Below are positions 1-10,047 of a stretch of 64,000 nucleotides of DNA, piece after piece (position 1 is the first letter of the stretch; each line of letters starts with the position of its first letter). The stretch covers positions 45,829,227 through 45,893,226 of the forward strand of contig JASWHV010000016.1 of the NCBI GenBank assembly GCA_030760725.1, given 5' to 3'. Source of the DNA: Neostapfia colusana (Eukaryota; Streptophyta; Magnoliopsida; Poales; Poaceae). The notes under the pieces are model-generated. The model was given only the letters and a program-made list of their open reading frames with translations, did no database searches and was not told the origin of the DNA. The translations under genes and the position numbers were made by a program.

Positions 1-377
1 TCAAACTTGCATTATTATTTCATCATCGGCAACAGGAGAAGATTACTATGAAGACCAAGTGGAGCATTAGGCGTGTGATCTGTTCTCAATCTTGCATGTG
101 GGAATGGAGTAGAGATGGAGCCGCTACTGCTTAGATTGCTTCCTCATTAGTTAGAAGACTTCCTCTGCAGAATAAAGACTTCCACTGTTAGATTTAGACT
201 TCCGCTGTGAGCATGAGTCCAAGACTCATGAGACATTGCAATAAACTCTGTTATTCGTGGTCATATATATTCTGAATTCAGTTTGTGGAACATATGTGTA
301 TGTGTGATGAACATCCTATGCACACATATGCATCAGTTCTCAGTTCCGTGGTTTTCCACAGAATTGAGGGCATCACA
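1..377 (+). repeat. 3' end of a TK1 LTR (copy F)
   Basis: This stretch matches the last ~380 bp of the plus-strand LTRs of element B (ends at 17416 and 49928). It includes the AATAAA polyadenylation-type signal at 240-245, the run of 'CTTCCGCTG' repeats and the terminal GAATTGAGGGCATCACA. No TGGTATCAGAGCC primer site follows, so it is the downstream LTR of an element or a solo LTR, not a 5' LTR. The sequence to its right belongs to a TK2-like LTR, so F was inserted into that LTR and the rest of F lies left of the window. Confidence 0.85.
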
Positions 378-3300
378 TTGGACTATCTGTGACTTGCACC
401 CAAAGTCTTTATGCTCTGTTGTCCAGCGAAGCAGCTAAGTCTCGGTTCCCTGTTCCACTCGAACAGCCCGAAGGCTCACAGAGTGCCACCGAGCAGCAAA
501 ACCAAGCCACACACTCATGAACCCCCCTGTGCTGGAGAGCAGCTCGGGCGTGTGCTTCACCTTCCGAGCGATCTTTGGCTTGTACACCGACTCAAACCAC
601 CTTTTCCTTCTCCCTCGAGCCGAAACATGGTAGCACACCGCCGCCTCCTCCTCGGTGCTCATTCGGGAACCAACAAAACTCACGCTCACCTCCACTCCGA
701 GCTGCCAAACGGCTCTAGGGGACTTCCTTCTACCTCCTCGGTTCCAAAACCGAGCAAACTTCGGCGTTCCTCCACCGGGCGCGCTGTTCTTCGCCGCAAC
801 CGAGAGTTGCCGACAGTCGGGCACACGTGGACAGCCCACCACAGTGGATTTTACGGCTGAGAAAGGACGGCAAAAGAAGCGCACGGACTCCACGCTGCTT
901 CCACCCGAAGCTCAATCCAAGCCGTGGAGCATAGCCGGCTAATTTGGGAATTTGGCTCCGGCGTGCACAACCCGAGCGTCCGGTACTAATCTAAAAAATT
1001 CTCACTCGTTAATCCTTCTTATATAGTCAAATATTGCACATAGGGGCTGGACTAGCCAGCGAGCATCTTCTCTTTAGCAACCATAGCGTGAAACCTACTC
1101 AGAGCTACGAATTTCAAGTTGTTCCGAGCGCATCTATGGTGGTACCCCGCGGGCGCACGGTGAGGAACCATTTAGAGGAATTTTCAAGTGCCGGTTCTTC
1201 TTTGCCGAGCTTTACGATCATCCAAGGGTGCTGTAGAGCCGATCAGTGGATGGCTTGGCGGGCTAGAAACCTTGGCCGACGGCACCAAACCTTTCTCGTA
1301 GCCGCCACACGTCGCAGAGCTACTTTCGGTTACTGGCAGCCCGAGCAAACCCCACAGATGTGTTCCTTGACCTCCGAAACCCCCTAGCGGCGAGCCTCAG
1401 GCTGGGCGGCAGCCGGAAACACCGGGCCGGCGAGCTCCGAGTGCGGGCCGCCGAGCGGTCGGCGCACACGAGAGAGGTGGCGGGAGGTAGGAGAAGGCGG
1501 GCGGCCCCACACGTCTGCGACTTAAATTTTAAACTTTTGATCAGATGTGGCTCGGATCCACTGTAGCTGCGCGCTGGAACCGTGCAGCCCTGTGTGTCCT
1601 CAAATCTGAGTGGCTGAGGTTTAAACCCGTGGGCCCAATTCATTTCCAATAGTAAAACAATTCCAGATTGTGTTCCAACTTTGGAAAATCATATCTTTGT
1701 GTAGGAACCTCCAAATTGAGTGATTCAAATTGGGTTGGATTCATTTTACAAATATCTATCCAAATATGAACCCCAATTTGTATGAAAGTCAATATTAATT
1801 TCTCGAAATTCTTTGAATATTTTCTGCAAAAGGATTATTGAGGGAGTTTGGTTCATCCAAAAATCCTCAAATTTTGCCAGATCATTCTTTAGGATATTTT
1901 TGACCTTCTAGCAAATTTTCAGCTCCTTGAAAGATTATTTGAGTAGTAATTTGCTAAATACAAACTGCTGTGTTCAAAAGGGTCCAGAAACATTTTCAGA
2001 AAATGACCCCAACTTGTAAAATATATTCTAGGCAATTCATAGCTCCAAAAATCATGAGAACATTTAGGAAAGCTCTCTGAATCATACTTGAAATTTTAGT
2101 TCACTTGATTGAGCATGAAAATGCACAGTACTTCTGAATTAATTCCTTTTAGTAGAAATGCTTAAGGAATTGTTCTGGAGGAACTACTCAAGTAAAAGGT
2201 CTGAATTTTGTACCAAATTACTTTCTTGGGACTAGGAACTCACATGTAAAGTTTCAGCTCAAGTTGAGCATTAGAGCTCTCTGTTCTTGTTCTCCATGCT
2301 TATGTATGTGGGGAAATACATAAGAGTTTTGTGGAAATTGTGGGAGACACAATTTGCATCCACATTAGCTGCGATTTGGCAAGCTAAGTCTCTGTGTAGG
2401 GTAAGACTTCCTGTAAGAATTTCGAAATCATTAGAGATTAGGATCTTGGTTCATCTCTTATGTTTATTAGGAAACTTAGTTATTTATAAACTAAAACACT
2501 AAGACAAGTTTAGTTCATTCTTGTTTCTTTGCACAACAGAGGCAACAAAGCCATTCTTTGCATTTTTCACACAGCCTCTGTTCTTAAGAAATCAAGTCTT
2601 TAACTCTTTGAATTGCATTGTAAAATTTGTGCATATACATGTTAATAGGATTCACGACGAAGGGGATTCGAAGGAGTATTTCATTGAAGTGGATCAAACT
2701 CCGGAGGATCAAGGGATTGATCAGCAAGGAACACTAACTGCTTATATACACTACTACTCTGCAAAACAGGCAAGCTCCGGTTTGCATTTAATAGCTTTTA
2801 AGTTTTTACTTTGTATTCACTCTTTCGTTTAAGATATGAAATGTGCATTAGGTCTAGTTGCTTTGGTACTCCTCTTGCATGACCAAATAAATCCATGGAG
2901 TATTGGGTAGATGTCTTTTAATCATGTAGAACTGCCATGCTTAAGTAAGGTTCGGTAGAAGTCGAGTGGTGAGATGCTACTCGCCTGATCAGGAAAACAG
3001 GGGCATACGGGATTGGTTCAGAAAATTGTTGGCAAGTTAAAGTTGAGACCAGGCAGGTTGTAGGAGCAGCAGGACATAGGGGCCTGGGTGCGTTAGACCT
3101 GTCCATGTCGGTCAAGGACCGATCCGTATGCGGCCCTGTTGAGCAAGTTTGAGTTGTGTACCGGACTCATGCTGGCTATATGGGACCCATTAAACCGATG
3201 TACCTCGGGAAGCTTGTGTTGAGCCTTTTCGGTTTGCCTCAGGTGAGAGGGACGGTGTGCAGTATGTGGGTAACACTCTCATGACATCTCATGTTGGTAG

Positions 3301-4180
3301 GTGCACCATGAGGGTGGCTACTGTACGGGGCGATTTGATCGATTCAACGTGGGTGAAATGGGGGAAAGGCTGCCACGTAAGACGTCAGTGATGGCTGCTG
3401 TAGGCAACGTCGAGTACGGGCGTACATGTTGTGTAGTCCGGGTGTTATTGATTCGAATCACCGTCACTCGCGGAAGAGGATTGAGCATACTTGTTCTCAC
3501 GGTCGTGACGTAGTAAGAACTTGTAATTGAGATAAGAACTAATCATTGTTGTTTGAAGTACATTCTTGTATGAATGAAATAGTGCAAACTCGATTCATTT
3601 CCACCATGAGCAAATTACATCAGGGGAAAGCGTTTCTTGTTTGATTGTGGACTCCCGATGTGGCATGCCCAAGGTTACTATTAATTTGCTGCTAATAGAC
3701 TTGAAAGTAAGGATCCACATTTAGCTGAGTTTATGATGCATTATGCTATCCTACTTTATGTCTATATCTTCATGTAGAGTTTCATGACTAGGTTGGACGG
3801 TTAAGTCTTGCTGAGCTTTATGCTCACGGATGCTATCCGAGTTGTGTTTGCAGGTATTGACTATGCTTACGAGAAGGGTTGCCGATGAGACTCGGAAACC
3901 TCCGAGTGAATACTCAGGAGCAACCTCGCCGCTGCGGTTTGTTCTTCGTGTTGCTAGTAAGAAACGTCCGCTGGCTGGACTGTTTCTTTGAAGCTGAGTT
4001 AGAAATGAGCCGTGAGAGTTGTAGTCTTTTGCTGTAGCTTATTTTGAGATAAGTATTTGTAAAACACTCTTTCTACGCTTCTGCTAATTGCTTTATGTAA
4101 TATGATGTTGTCCTTGACCCATGTGCTTTTGGGCGCCGCATCGCACGACACCACCCTACGAGGTCTGCCGGGGCCCGACA
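378..4180 (+). repeat. Diverged TK2-like LTR (copy H), 5' end missing
   Basis: Several blocks match the reverse complement of the LTRs of element C. Examples are the segment around 3625-3680 (AAGCGTTTCTTGTTTGATTG), the 2930-3200 block with GGTAGAAGTCGAGT, and the end block GCCGCATCGCACG at 4135-4147. It has the same order of GC-rich (about 420-1600), AT-rich (about 1620-2500) and mixed segments as the LTR of C, and it ends GGGGCCCGACA where that of C ends GGCCCCCACA. The first few hundred bases are absent because F interrupts it. No primer site follows 4180, so it is a 3' or solo LTR. Short ORFs inside it have no recognisable domain and I regard them as chance. Confidence 0.7.
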
Positions 4181-4795
4181 GCGTGGTGAAATGTGCCATT
4201 TTAGAAAATATGTCCACAAAAACAAAAATACTATCCCTCCCCTTCTTTGTTCTAGGAAATCCTAAAACAAAATCCATAAAAACATCATCCCATGGAGCAC
4301 TAGGAACATGGAAAGGCATGTATAAACCATGTGGATTAAGATGGGACTTAGCTTTTTTATAGGTGGTGCAGTGAGCAACAAATCGCTCCACACCTCTTCT
4401 CATCTTCGGCCAAAAGAAATGGCTTGCTAGGATGTCTTCCATCTTATTTATACCAAAGTGTCCCATCAATCCTCCACCATGTGCTTCCTGCAATAGTAAC
4501 ATACGCATAGAACCAGCTGGAATGCACAATTTGTTAGCTCGAAGCACAAAACCATCAGTGAAAACAAACTTGTTCCATGTTTTTCCTTCTTTAATTGCAG
4601 CAGCACATCTTTGAAATCAGCATCAAAAGCATATTGTTCTTTAATCGTTTCCAAGCCAAAAATCTTAAAACCATGTTGGAGACAACATAGTATAACAGCG
4701 AGATAAGGCATCTGCAATGACATTATCTTTTCCTTTCTTATGTTTGATAACATAAGGAAAGAACTCCATGAATTCTACCCACTTGGCATTCCTAC
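4181..4795 (-). pseudogene. Ty3/gypsy RNase H-integrase fragment (element X)
   Basis: Read on the minus strand from 4795 down, the translation gives the end of RNase H (YVIKHKKGKDN...ADALSR). After a frame change it gives the zinc-finger part of integrase (EAHGGGLMGHFG, then FFWPKMRRGVERF and a CTTYKKAK segment where the family has CxxC, so one cysteine appears lost). The start of the catalytic core follows (DFVLGFPRTKKGRDSIFVFVD). It is cut on the left by LTR H and on the right by the LTR of element T. At least two frame changes make it non-functional. The sequence type differs from TK1 and TK2 pol. The clade is uncertain. It is the oldest layer visible in the window. Confidence 0.75.
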
Positions 4796-5060
4796 TGTCG
4801 GATGTGAGCAGCGACACTCCTCCCGGCCTGCTCGGAAGCAGCCCGTGAGGTTCTTTTTTTCCGGAGGGGGCTTGACGCCCTTCGCAACCTAGGCTCGAGG
4901 GAGGGGATGAACACAAGGATTTACGTGGTTCGGGCCGCCGGAGCGTAATACCCTATGTCAACGGGTGTTCTTGTTCCATTGCTTGAGTGTGAGCGCTTGT
5001 GCATTATGAGATCTCGAGAGCGGGAAATCTGAACCCCCTGCAGGGTGGTCACCCTGGTCC

Positions 5061-5067
5061 TTTTATA
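5061..5067 (-). promoter_or_regulatory. TATA box in the LTR of T
   Basis: On the minus strand the sequence reads TATAAAAGG, a strong plant TATA motif. It lies about 1 kb inside the LTR and downstream, in element orientation, of the ACGTG subrepeats. It is the best candidate for the element's core promoter. Confidence 0.5.
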
Positions 5068-5523
5068 GTTCAAGGCCTGGGTGGTTACAATGAGGCCTGG
5101 GGCCCGACATGTGGCCTCAGAGCTGAGTAAACCCTATACATGATCTAGGGCTTCGTCTTCTTAGTGGAGTGGCCGGCGAGAGAGTTAAGTCCCTCCGTCC
5201 AGCGAGCTGAGCGCCCCTGACCGCGTGTCAAGTGATGATGAAGACGCCGTCTTGTTGCCGTGTCTTCTCGCCCTGCTTGGGTGGCTTCGTGACGTTGGGC
5301 GGCACTGTACCGCTGTCACGCCTTTGCCTTGTCCTATCACCGTAATGACGAACGGGCAGAGGATGGAGGCGTGTCCAGCACACCATGCTTCTGGGGAAGG
5401 CGCAGGCCTTGAATGCGAATCCTGACAACGCACTTCCTTCTTGACTTCGTCGACCCCCAGCCCACGACTGGTCGTGGGGCACGTGGCGGCTCTGGAGCTC
5501 TTGTCAACGGGCTTGGTGCCCGG

Positions 5524-5945
5524 GGACACGTGGCAGCTCCGGAACCAACCTCAGCGGGGAGGTTCAGGATGGAGCCCTGGGCACGTTTCTGCACCGGAGC
5601 TGTCCTCAGCGGGGAGGCGGCTTAGAGTCAAGGAACACGTGGCAGCTCCGGACCTCACCTCAGCGGGGAGGCTCGGACCGGAGCCTAGGGCACGTGTCAG
5701 CACCGGAGCTCTCCTCAGCAGGGAGGCGGCTTGGGGCTAGGGGACACGTGACAGCTTCGGACCTCACCTCAGAGGGGAGGCGTAGGCCGGAGCCCAGTGC
5801 ACGTGCCAGCCCTAGTGCTGTCCTCTTCCGAGAGGTCGCTCGGAGCCAGGAGACACGTGGCAGCTCCGGACCTCACCCCAGCGGGGAGGCTCAGACCGGA
5901 GCCCAGGGCACGTGTTGGCTCCGGAGCCCAAGCGCACGTGGTAGA
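5524..5945. repeat. ACGTG-containing subrepeats in the LTR of T, about four ~109 bp units
   Basis: Units start near 5524, 5634, 5742 and 5851, a spacing of 108-110 bp. Each begins with ACACGTGGCAGCTCCGG or a close variant, then CCTCAGCGGGGAGGC. Each also holds a half-unit with GCACGTGTCAGCACCGG or a variant, so ACGTG cores recur about every 55 bp. The unit closely resembles the subrepeat of TK1 LTRs (for example 12714-12740). Confidence 0.85.
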
Positions 5946-6362
5946 CCCAGGGCTGACCATGGGGCTCAGGGCACGTAGCTTATGCTGGGGCCCGCCTCAG
6001 CAGGGAGGTGGGGCTCAGGATGTCTTTTACCCACTACGTGGGGGGTACCTGGTCTGCAATGTACCGACAGTGGCCCCTGGTCCCATCTCGGGGGAGGCAT
6101 CGAGCCCGCGGGTGGGGCCCCCATCTCTCCCGCGTGGTGGTTTTGAACCTGTGCTTTGGAAACCGAAGTGGTGGCAAGATTTTTGCATAGAGGTCGAGTG
6201 GTTGTACCTAGGAGACAAAAAGGCTGCACATCCTTGGCGTGATGGGCGTAACTGCCAGTCAAAGTGGCAGCACATCGTCGGTGTAGTGGACGCGTGCTCG
6301 CCCCTGACTGGCAGGGCGTGGCGATGTGCAGCCTTTCTCCTCTCCCTTCGCAAGTTGCCTTC

Positions 6363-7529
6363 ATGGAAACCCCGCCAGTGGACGAAGAGCTGGAGGGTGT
6401 CGAGGCAGTCCCTCGCCTGACAATGCCGAAGGTTGTTCCGGTTCCCAGGGCCGCAAGGGCCATCCGCTCTAGTGTGGACCAGATGCAGGACGCACTCGAG
6501 CAAGAGTGCGCCGAACTGAGGTCTGAGCGGGAGCGCCTCCAGGACTGGGATGACCTGCTGAAGGCACGGGTCCAGTCCGCCAAGGCATAGGCTCGGGCTC
6601 GGGAGGAGCGTCTCGAGGCTCATGAGGAGGTGCTGCAGGAGAAAGAGGCTGCCGTCGCGGCCCTTCAAAGGCATGCGGAGAACTTCCATGCTGAGGCTGT
6701 GAGCCTCCATGCCTCCGCCGATGCATGTCTCGCAGCCCTGACGGAGCTCCAAGAGACACTCGTTTGTTGGGAGGAGGCGGCGGAGGCAAGGGAGAGGGAG
6801 CTCTCCAACCGTCTGGCTGCCTATGAGTTGGAGCTGATGCGCCTAGAGAAGCGGTTTCAGGGTATCCATGGCCGGGAGGTCTCCGCTGCATACAGGGAGT
6901 CTGACTTGGAGGAGCAGGCTGCACGGTTAGTCATCAGGGAGCTGGCCCTGGTTGCTCTGGAGTAGGGGCTAGCCGCTTGGGAATTGGAGCTGGCGAAGAG
7001 GAGTTCGGCTGAGGAGCTGGCTTCTTCCATCAAGGAGGTCGAAGATCTCCGGGCTTCTCGTGCGGCTGAGGTAGAGAAGGTCTGGGACTTCCTCGGCCGC
7101 GCAGAGGCAGCCCTGAAACCCTTCGGCTTCAGCCCCTTGCGCCCCGGAGGGCTGGTCCAGGAGGTGAGCCAGGTGCTCCCTGCCCTGTACTCAGCCAGAG
7201 AGAAGCTCCTGACGCTGGACAATGTTGTGGGGGAGCATCTGGAGGCTGAAGGCAAGGCTCTGGCTCAGATGGTGGCAGGGCATGTGCTCACCTACCTTCA
7301 GAGCTCCGACCCCAATATCTCCCTGGAACCTGTGGTGCAAGGCCACAACGCAGAGCTGTCAGAGGCGGCGAAGTCTTTCGTGGACGAAGCCGCCCGACTT
7401 GTAGCTGCTAGGTTCCAGTGCGGGTACCTCCTAGGTCTCCCGCCTGCTTTGTATCCTCCTGTGTATGCCAGAGCTCTGCTGTTATCAAAGACTTTTTGTT
7501 TCAAGTCTTATGTTACCTTGAGTTGTTGA
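6363..7529 (+). pseudogene. Antisense coiled-coil ORF of element T, two in-frame stops
   Basis: One frame runs from an ATG at 6363 to the stop at 7527-7529 and is interrupted only by TAG codons at 6588-6590 and 6963-6965. Read through, it would encode about 388 residues. The centre is strongly charged and Glu/Arg/Ala/Leu-rich (for example EQECAELRSERERLQDWDD and REEVL-type heptads), typical of a long coiled coil. The C-terminal third is less charged. It lies opposite to the gag and pol of T, between pol and the 3' LTR, the position of the extra ORF in Tat elements. Both stops could be single C-to-T changes from CAG, which would suit decay of a once-open frame. The frame extends upstream without a stop to about 6264, so the start is a guess. 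No enzymatic motif is visible and the function is unknown. Confidence 0.6.
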
Positions 7530-9080
7530 TGTAGACTTCGGACCCTTGGCAGCGCAAAGATTCGGAATAACTTAGCCGACGTGGTTAGCTCTTTGCCGAT
7601 GCTCCGAGCTTGTTCCTCTGGGTCCTTAGCAGTGTAAGGACCCAGAGCGCTCCGGCAGTGTGGCTGTCGCTCCTTCCGGGTCCCCGATGGCATAAGAACT
7701 CGAGGGAAGTTCGGTCCTTGTCTTCAGATTGCTGTAGCTGGCGCCCCGAGTCTTCTACTCGCTGCTGCAGTGGTCCGACGTCCTGCCCGGGTAGTTCACC
7801 GTGGTGGCCCCCTAGTAGGTGTGGCCCGAGTTGGGGCACCTACCACTGGATGAGGCAGGACGTCAGCATCGGGCCCCCTGGGAGATCCGAATCGCCAAAG
7901 ACCTGTGCGGACCTGCAGTCAAGGAAGGAAAATGGAGTAGTTGTGCTCTCTGATCATGCTTCCTTGCTTGGTAGCTGGCTTATGGTCCTCAGTTAAGCTG
8001 CAGGGCTAGGGTAATCCAATGAGGGTCGTCCGGGCTATGGTTAAAGCCTGTCACAAGGGTATGTGCCATCCGGTTCCCCGGTACCGAGCTGTAGCGCTAG
8101 AGAGACAAGGTACGCACGCTAAGGGTATGGAACCAGGCATAGCAGGCTACACCTCTGGACCTCCCTCTGGCGTAAGCTTTTTGGGGGAGGGCCGTTAGAC
8201 GCCATAAAGCCCCCAAGCAATGAGACAACCATAGATCCCTATGTTACGGTCAAGACTTTGCTCCGGGGGTATAAGCCATCCGGCTCCCTGGTACTGAGCT
8301 GTAGCACTGGAGAGGCAGGGTTCGCACGCTAAGGGTACGGAATCAGGCGTAGCAGGCCACGCCCCTTGACCTCCCGCTGGCGTAAGATTTTCGGGGAGGG
8401 ACCATTTGGCACCATAGGTCCCTCGAGCAACGAGACAACCGCAGGATCCTAGGTATACCACAGGTACTTCAAGCAGACCCGCCTGTACAAGGATAGCACA
8501 GCCTTGCTACGGTTGGACACAAGGAAAAGTGACTGGCCACTCGGCCGGAGCGGTATGGAAAGAAAGCAGGAAAAGTATGGGAGCGATGCCCAGGGTCCGG
8601 TTACGTCTCTTGACCATAGGCATGTTATTTCCGGCTCCCAAGTACTCAGTTGTAGCACAGGGGAAGCAGGATGTACACGCTCTGGGTACGGAACCAGGCA
8701 TAGCAGGCTACACACCCGGGACCTCCCGCGGGCATTAACCTTTCAGCGAGGAGACCTTCCAGGGGCACGAGACCTAGGGCAAGGGTGTAGGACAGGCTTC
8801 GGACATACCGTTTACAGTTGATATGCATGAGCTAGCATAAACTGTAAATAAAGTATGCAGAGTAGGATACATTTTTCTTATTTCTGGCCTCCCTCGAGTG
8901 ATAGGAGGAAACAGGCTGTGTGAGAAGGCAGTGACCCGCCCCGAATGAAAAGAGTAGATGAACCCCTCCAGGGCTTAGCTGTTCTAAGCGCTGTTCCTAT
9001 ACACTATGACACCCTTACAAGAAAGAGAAAAAGAAAGAATATCCTACCACTGCGCTAAGGGTAGAACTTACAGAGGTGTT
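7530..9080. repeat. Non-coding block of T with a three-copy degenerate tandem repeat
   Basis: No coding frame is evident. Three related ~140 bp blocks lie at about 8060-8200, 8270-8410 and 8620-8760. Shared words include GCCATCCGG, GTACTGAGCTGTAGC, CACGCTAAGGGTA and ATAGCAGGCTACAC, followed by GACCTCCC and GGCGTAAG. Copies one and two are offset by 210 bp and copies two and three by about 351 bp, with unrelated or diverged spacer in the longer gap. Upstream, around 7610-7700, 'TCCTTAGCAGTGTAAGGACCC'-like words suggest further weak repetition. It sits between pol and the antisense ORF. Confidence 0.6.
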
Positions 9081-9440
9081 CTATTTCCTGTGGTCTCGGC
9101 AGAGATACCCATCCCTTGCGGCTAGGCGGGTGCACCTGGGGCGGCATACTTGAGCTGGTTGGGAGGGACCCTTCCAGCTGGGGGAGGGTTTGTCACCCCT
9201 CCTCGAGAAAGTATTAGCTGAGGCAACAGGTGGCCCTACCTTGTGCTGCCTACTCTGCGCGTACCATTGCTGGAGCGTTTTGCGGTGTAGCGTATTTTGA
9301 GTAGCCTCTATCCATGCTGCCTCGTCAACGAGGTCGATTTCTTCACGCAGAAGCTGGTCATGCGTGGCTTCATCGTATGCCCGAACGTCGGTTGAGCCCT
9401 TGGTGTGTTCCAGAGGGCGGCGGCCTTGACCCCCTACACC
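9081..9440 (-). pseudogene. Integrase C-terminal remnant of element T
   Basis: On the minus strand the translation contains LEHTKGSTDVRAYDEATHDQ, then DLVDEAAWIEA, and near the end DKPSPSWKGPSQPAQVCRP, followed by LAARDGYL. These are hallmark stretches of the region after the catalytic core in gypsy integrases of Tat type (the YDE helix region and the 'PSWEGPF' beta-barrel). The catalytic core itself is missing and gag-type sequence follows within about 60 bp, so a deletion has joined the gag end to the integrase end. The frame ends at a stop at 9081-9083. Not functional. Confidence 0.65.
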
Positions 9441-9492
9441 AGTGTAAGAGGGTGTTTTTCCTTCGTCACACGACGGAGGAGGGAATGCCTGG

Positions 9493-10047
9493 TTAGGCAT
9501 GGAGCATCTTGCGTCGCTCGCTGTCATAGCTGCAGTCGGAGCCGGAGTGGCCATAGACGGCTTTCAATGCCCTCTCGGCGTCTTGGTACTCCATACCCTG
9601 CTCAGCGTCGGCCTCAGATTTGGCCTTTTGTTTGACCTCCCGCTGGCGGGAGGGTGCACCGTCTTGGCGTGGCCGCTGCTGTTGCAGCTCACGGAAGCAT
9701 TCCACGAGCTTCTTGATCTCGCGGCAGTCGCTAGCACCGTGTCTACCGGTGTTGTGCACCGGGCTCCACTGGACGTCATCGCCAATAGACGATGGTCGTG
9801 GAAGCTTGTCCGGGCGCGGAGCTTGGCTTCCACCGGCTGCTGCTAGAGCTGCAGTGGGTGCCCGGCCAGAAGCTTCTTCATGCCTCCGGTCTTGTCCTTT
9901 TTGCCGCTGCACGATGCAGCAGCCTCTCCGGCACTCCCCACCGCGGAGGCAGGTCGCGAGTGCCAGTCTCGGCCTTCCGCCGCCCTGGCACACTATTTGG
10001 CCAGGCTGAAGAGCTCGGAGGCGTCTTGCACGTCATGCGTGGCTAAC
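9493..10047 (-). pseudogene. gag remnant of element T
   Basis: The frame nearest the right border gives HDVQDASELFSLAK, a stop, then CARAAEGRDWHS. After a frame change comes VHNTGRHGASDCREIKKLVE, then a basic QRPRQDGAPSRQREVKQK stretch and ERALKAVYGHSGSD. These match the C-terminal half of gag in Tat-like elements as I remember it, including the HxxxHxxxxC-type knuckle region. The N-terminal part is cut off at 10047 by the LTR of element A. Stop and frame changes show it is dead. Confidence 0.65.

Larger units (their letters stand above)
4796..6069 (-). repeat. 3' LTR of element T
   Basis: The segment begins TGTCGGATG and ends GTACCGACA, giving matching TGTCGG/CCGACA ends. A purine-rich tract on the minus strand (GTGGCCCCTGG on the plus strand) lies immediately to the right, where a polypurine tract is expected for a minus-strand element. 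The left end abuts the broken integrase of X. It contains a TATA-type box and an array of ~109 bp subrepeats upstream of it. No second LTR copy is in the window to confirm the borders, so they rest on the terminal motifs. Confidence 0.65.
4796..10047 (-). mobile_element. Tat-like Ty3/gypsy element T, 3' portion
   Basis: On the minus strand the order is gag remnant, integrase C-terminus, a non-coding block with tandem repeats, an ORF on the opposite strand, then a 1.27 kb LTR. An extra and sometimes antisense ORF between pol and the 3' LTR is known from the Tat lineage (for example Grande), and the gag and integrase fragments fit that group. Protease, RT and RNase H are absent, so most of pol has been deleted. 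Its 5' part is separated by element A, which is inserted at 10048, and would lie beyond the right end of the window. The Tat assignment is inference from layout and remembered family features, not from a search. Confidence 0.6.

Noticed and set aside
411..1649. GC-rich stretch with overlapping ORFs on both strands, resembling a plant first exon.
   Set aside because: It occupies the position of the GC-rich segment of TK2 LTRs, has no domain, and lies between blocks clearly homologous to the LTR of C.
5185..6924. Long overlapping ORFs on both strands in the LTR of T and the following region.
   Set aside because: High GC content gives long chance frames. Only the 6363-7529 plus-strand frame has consistent coiled-coil composition and coincides with an expected extra-ORF position.
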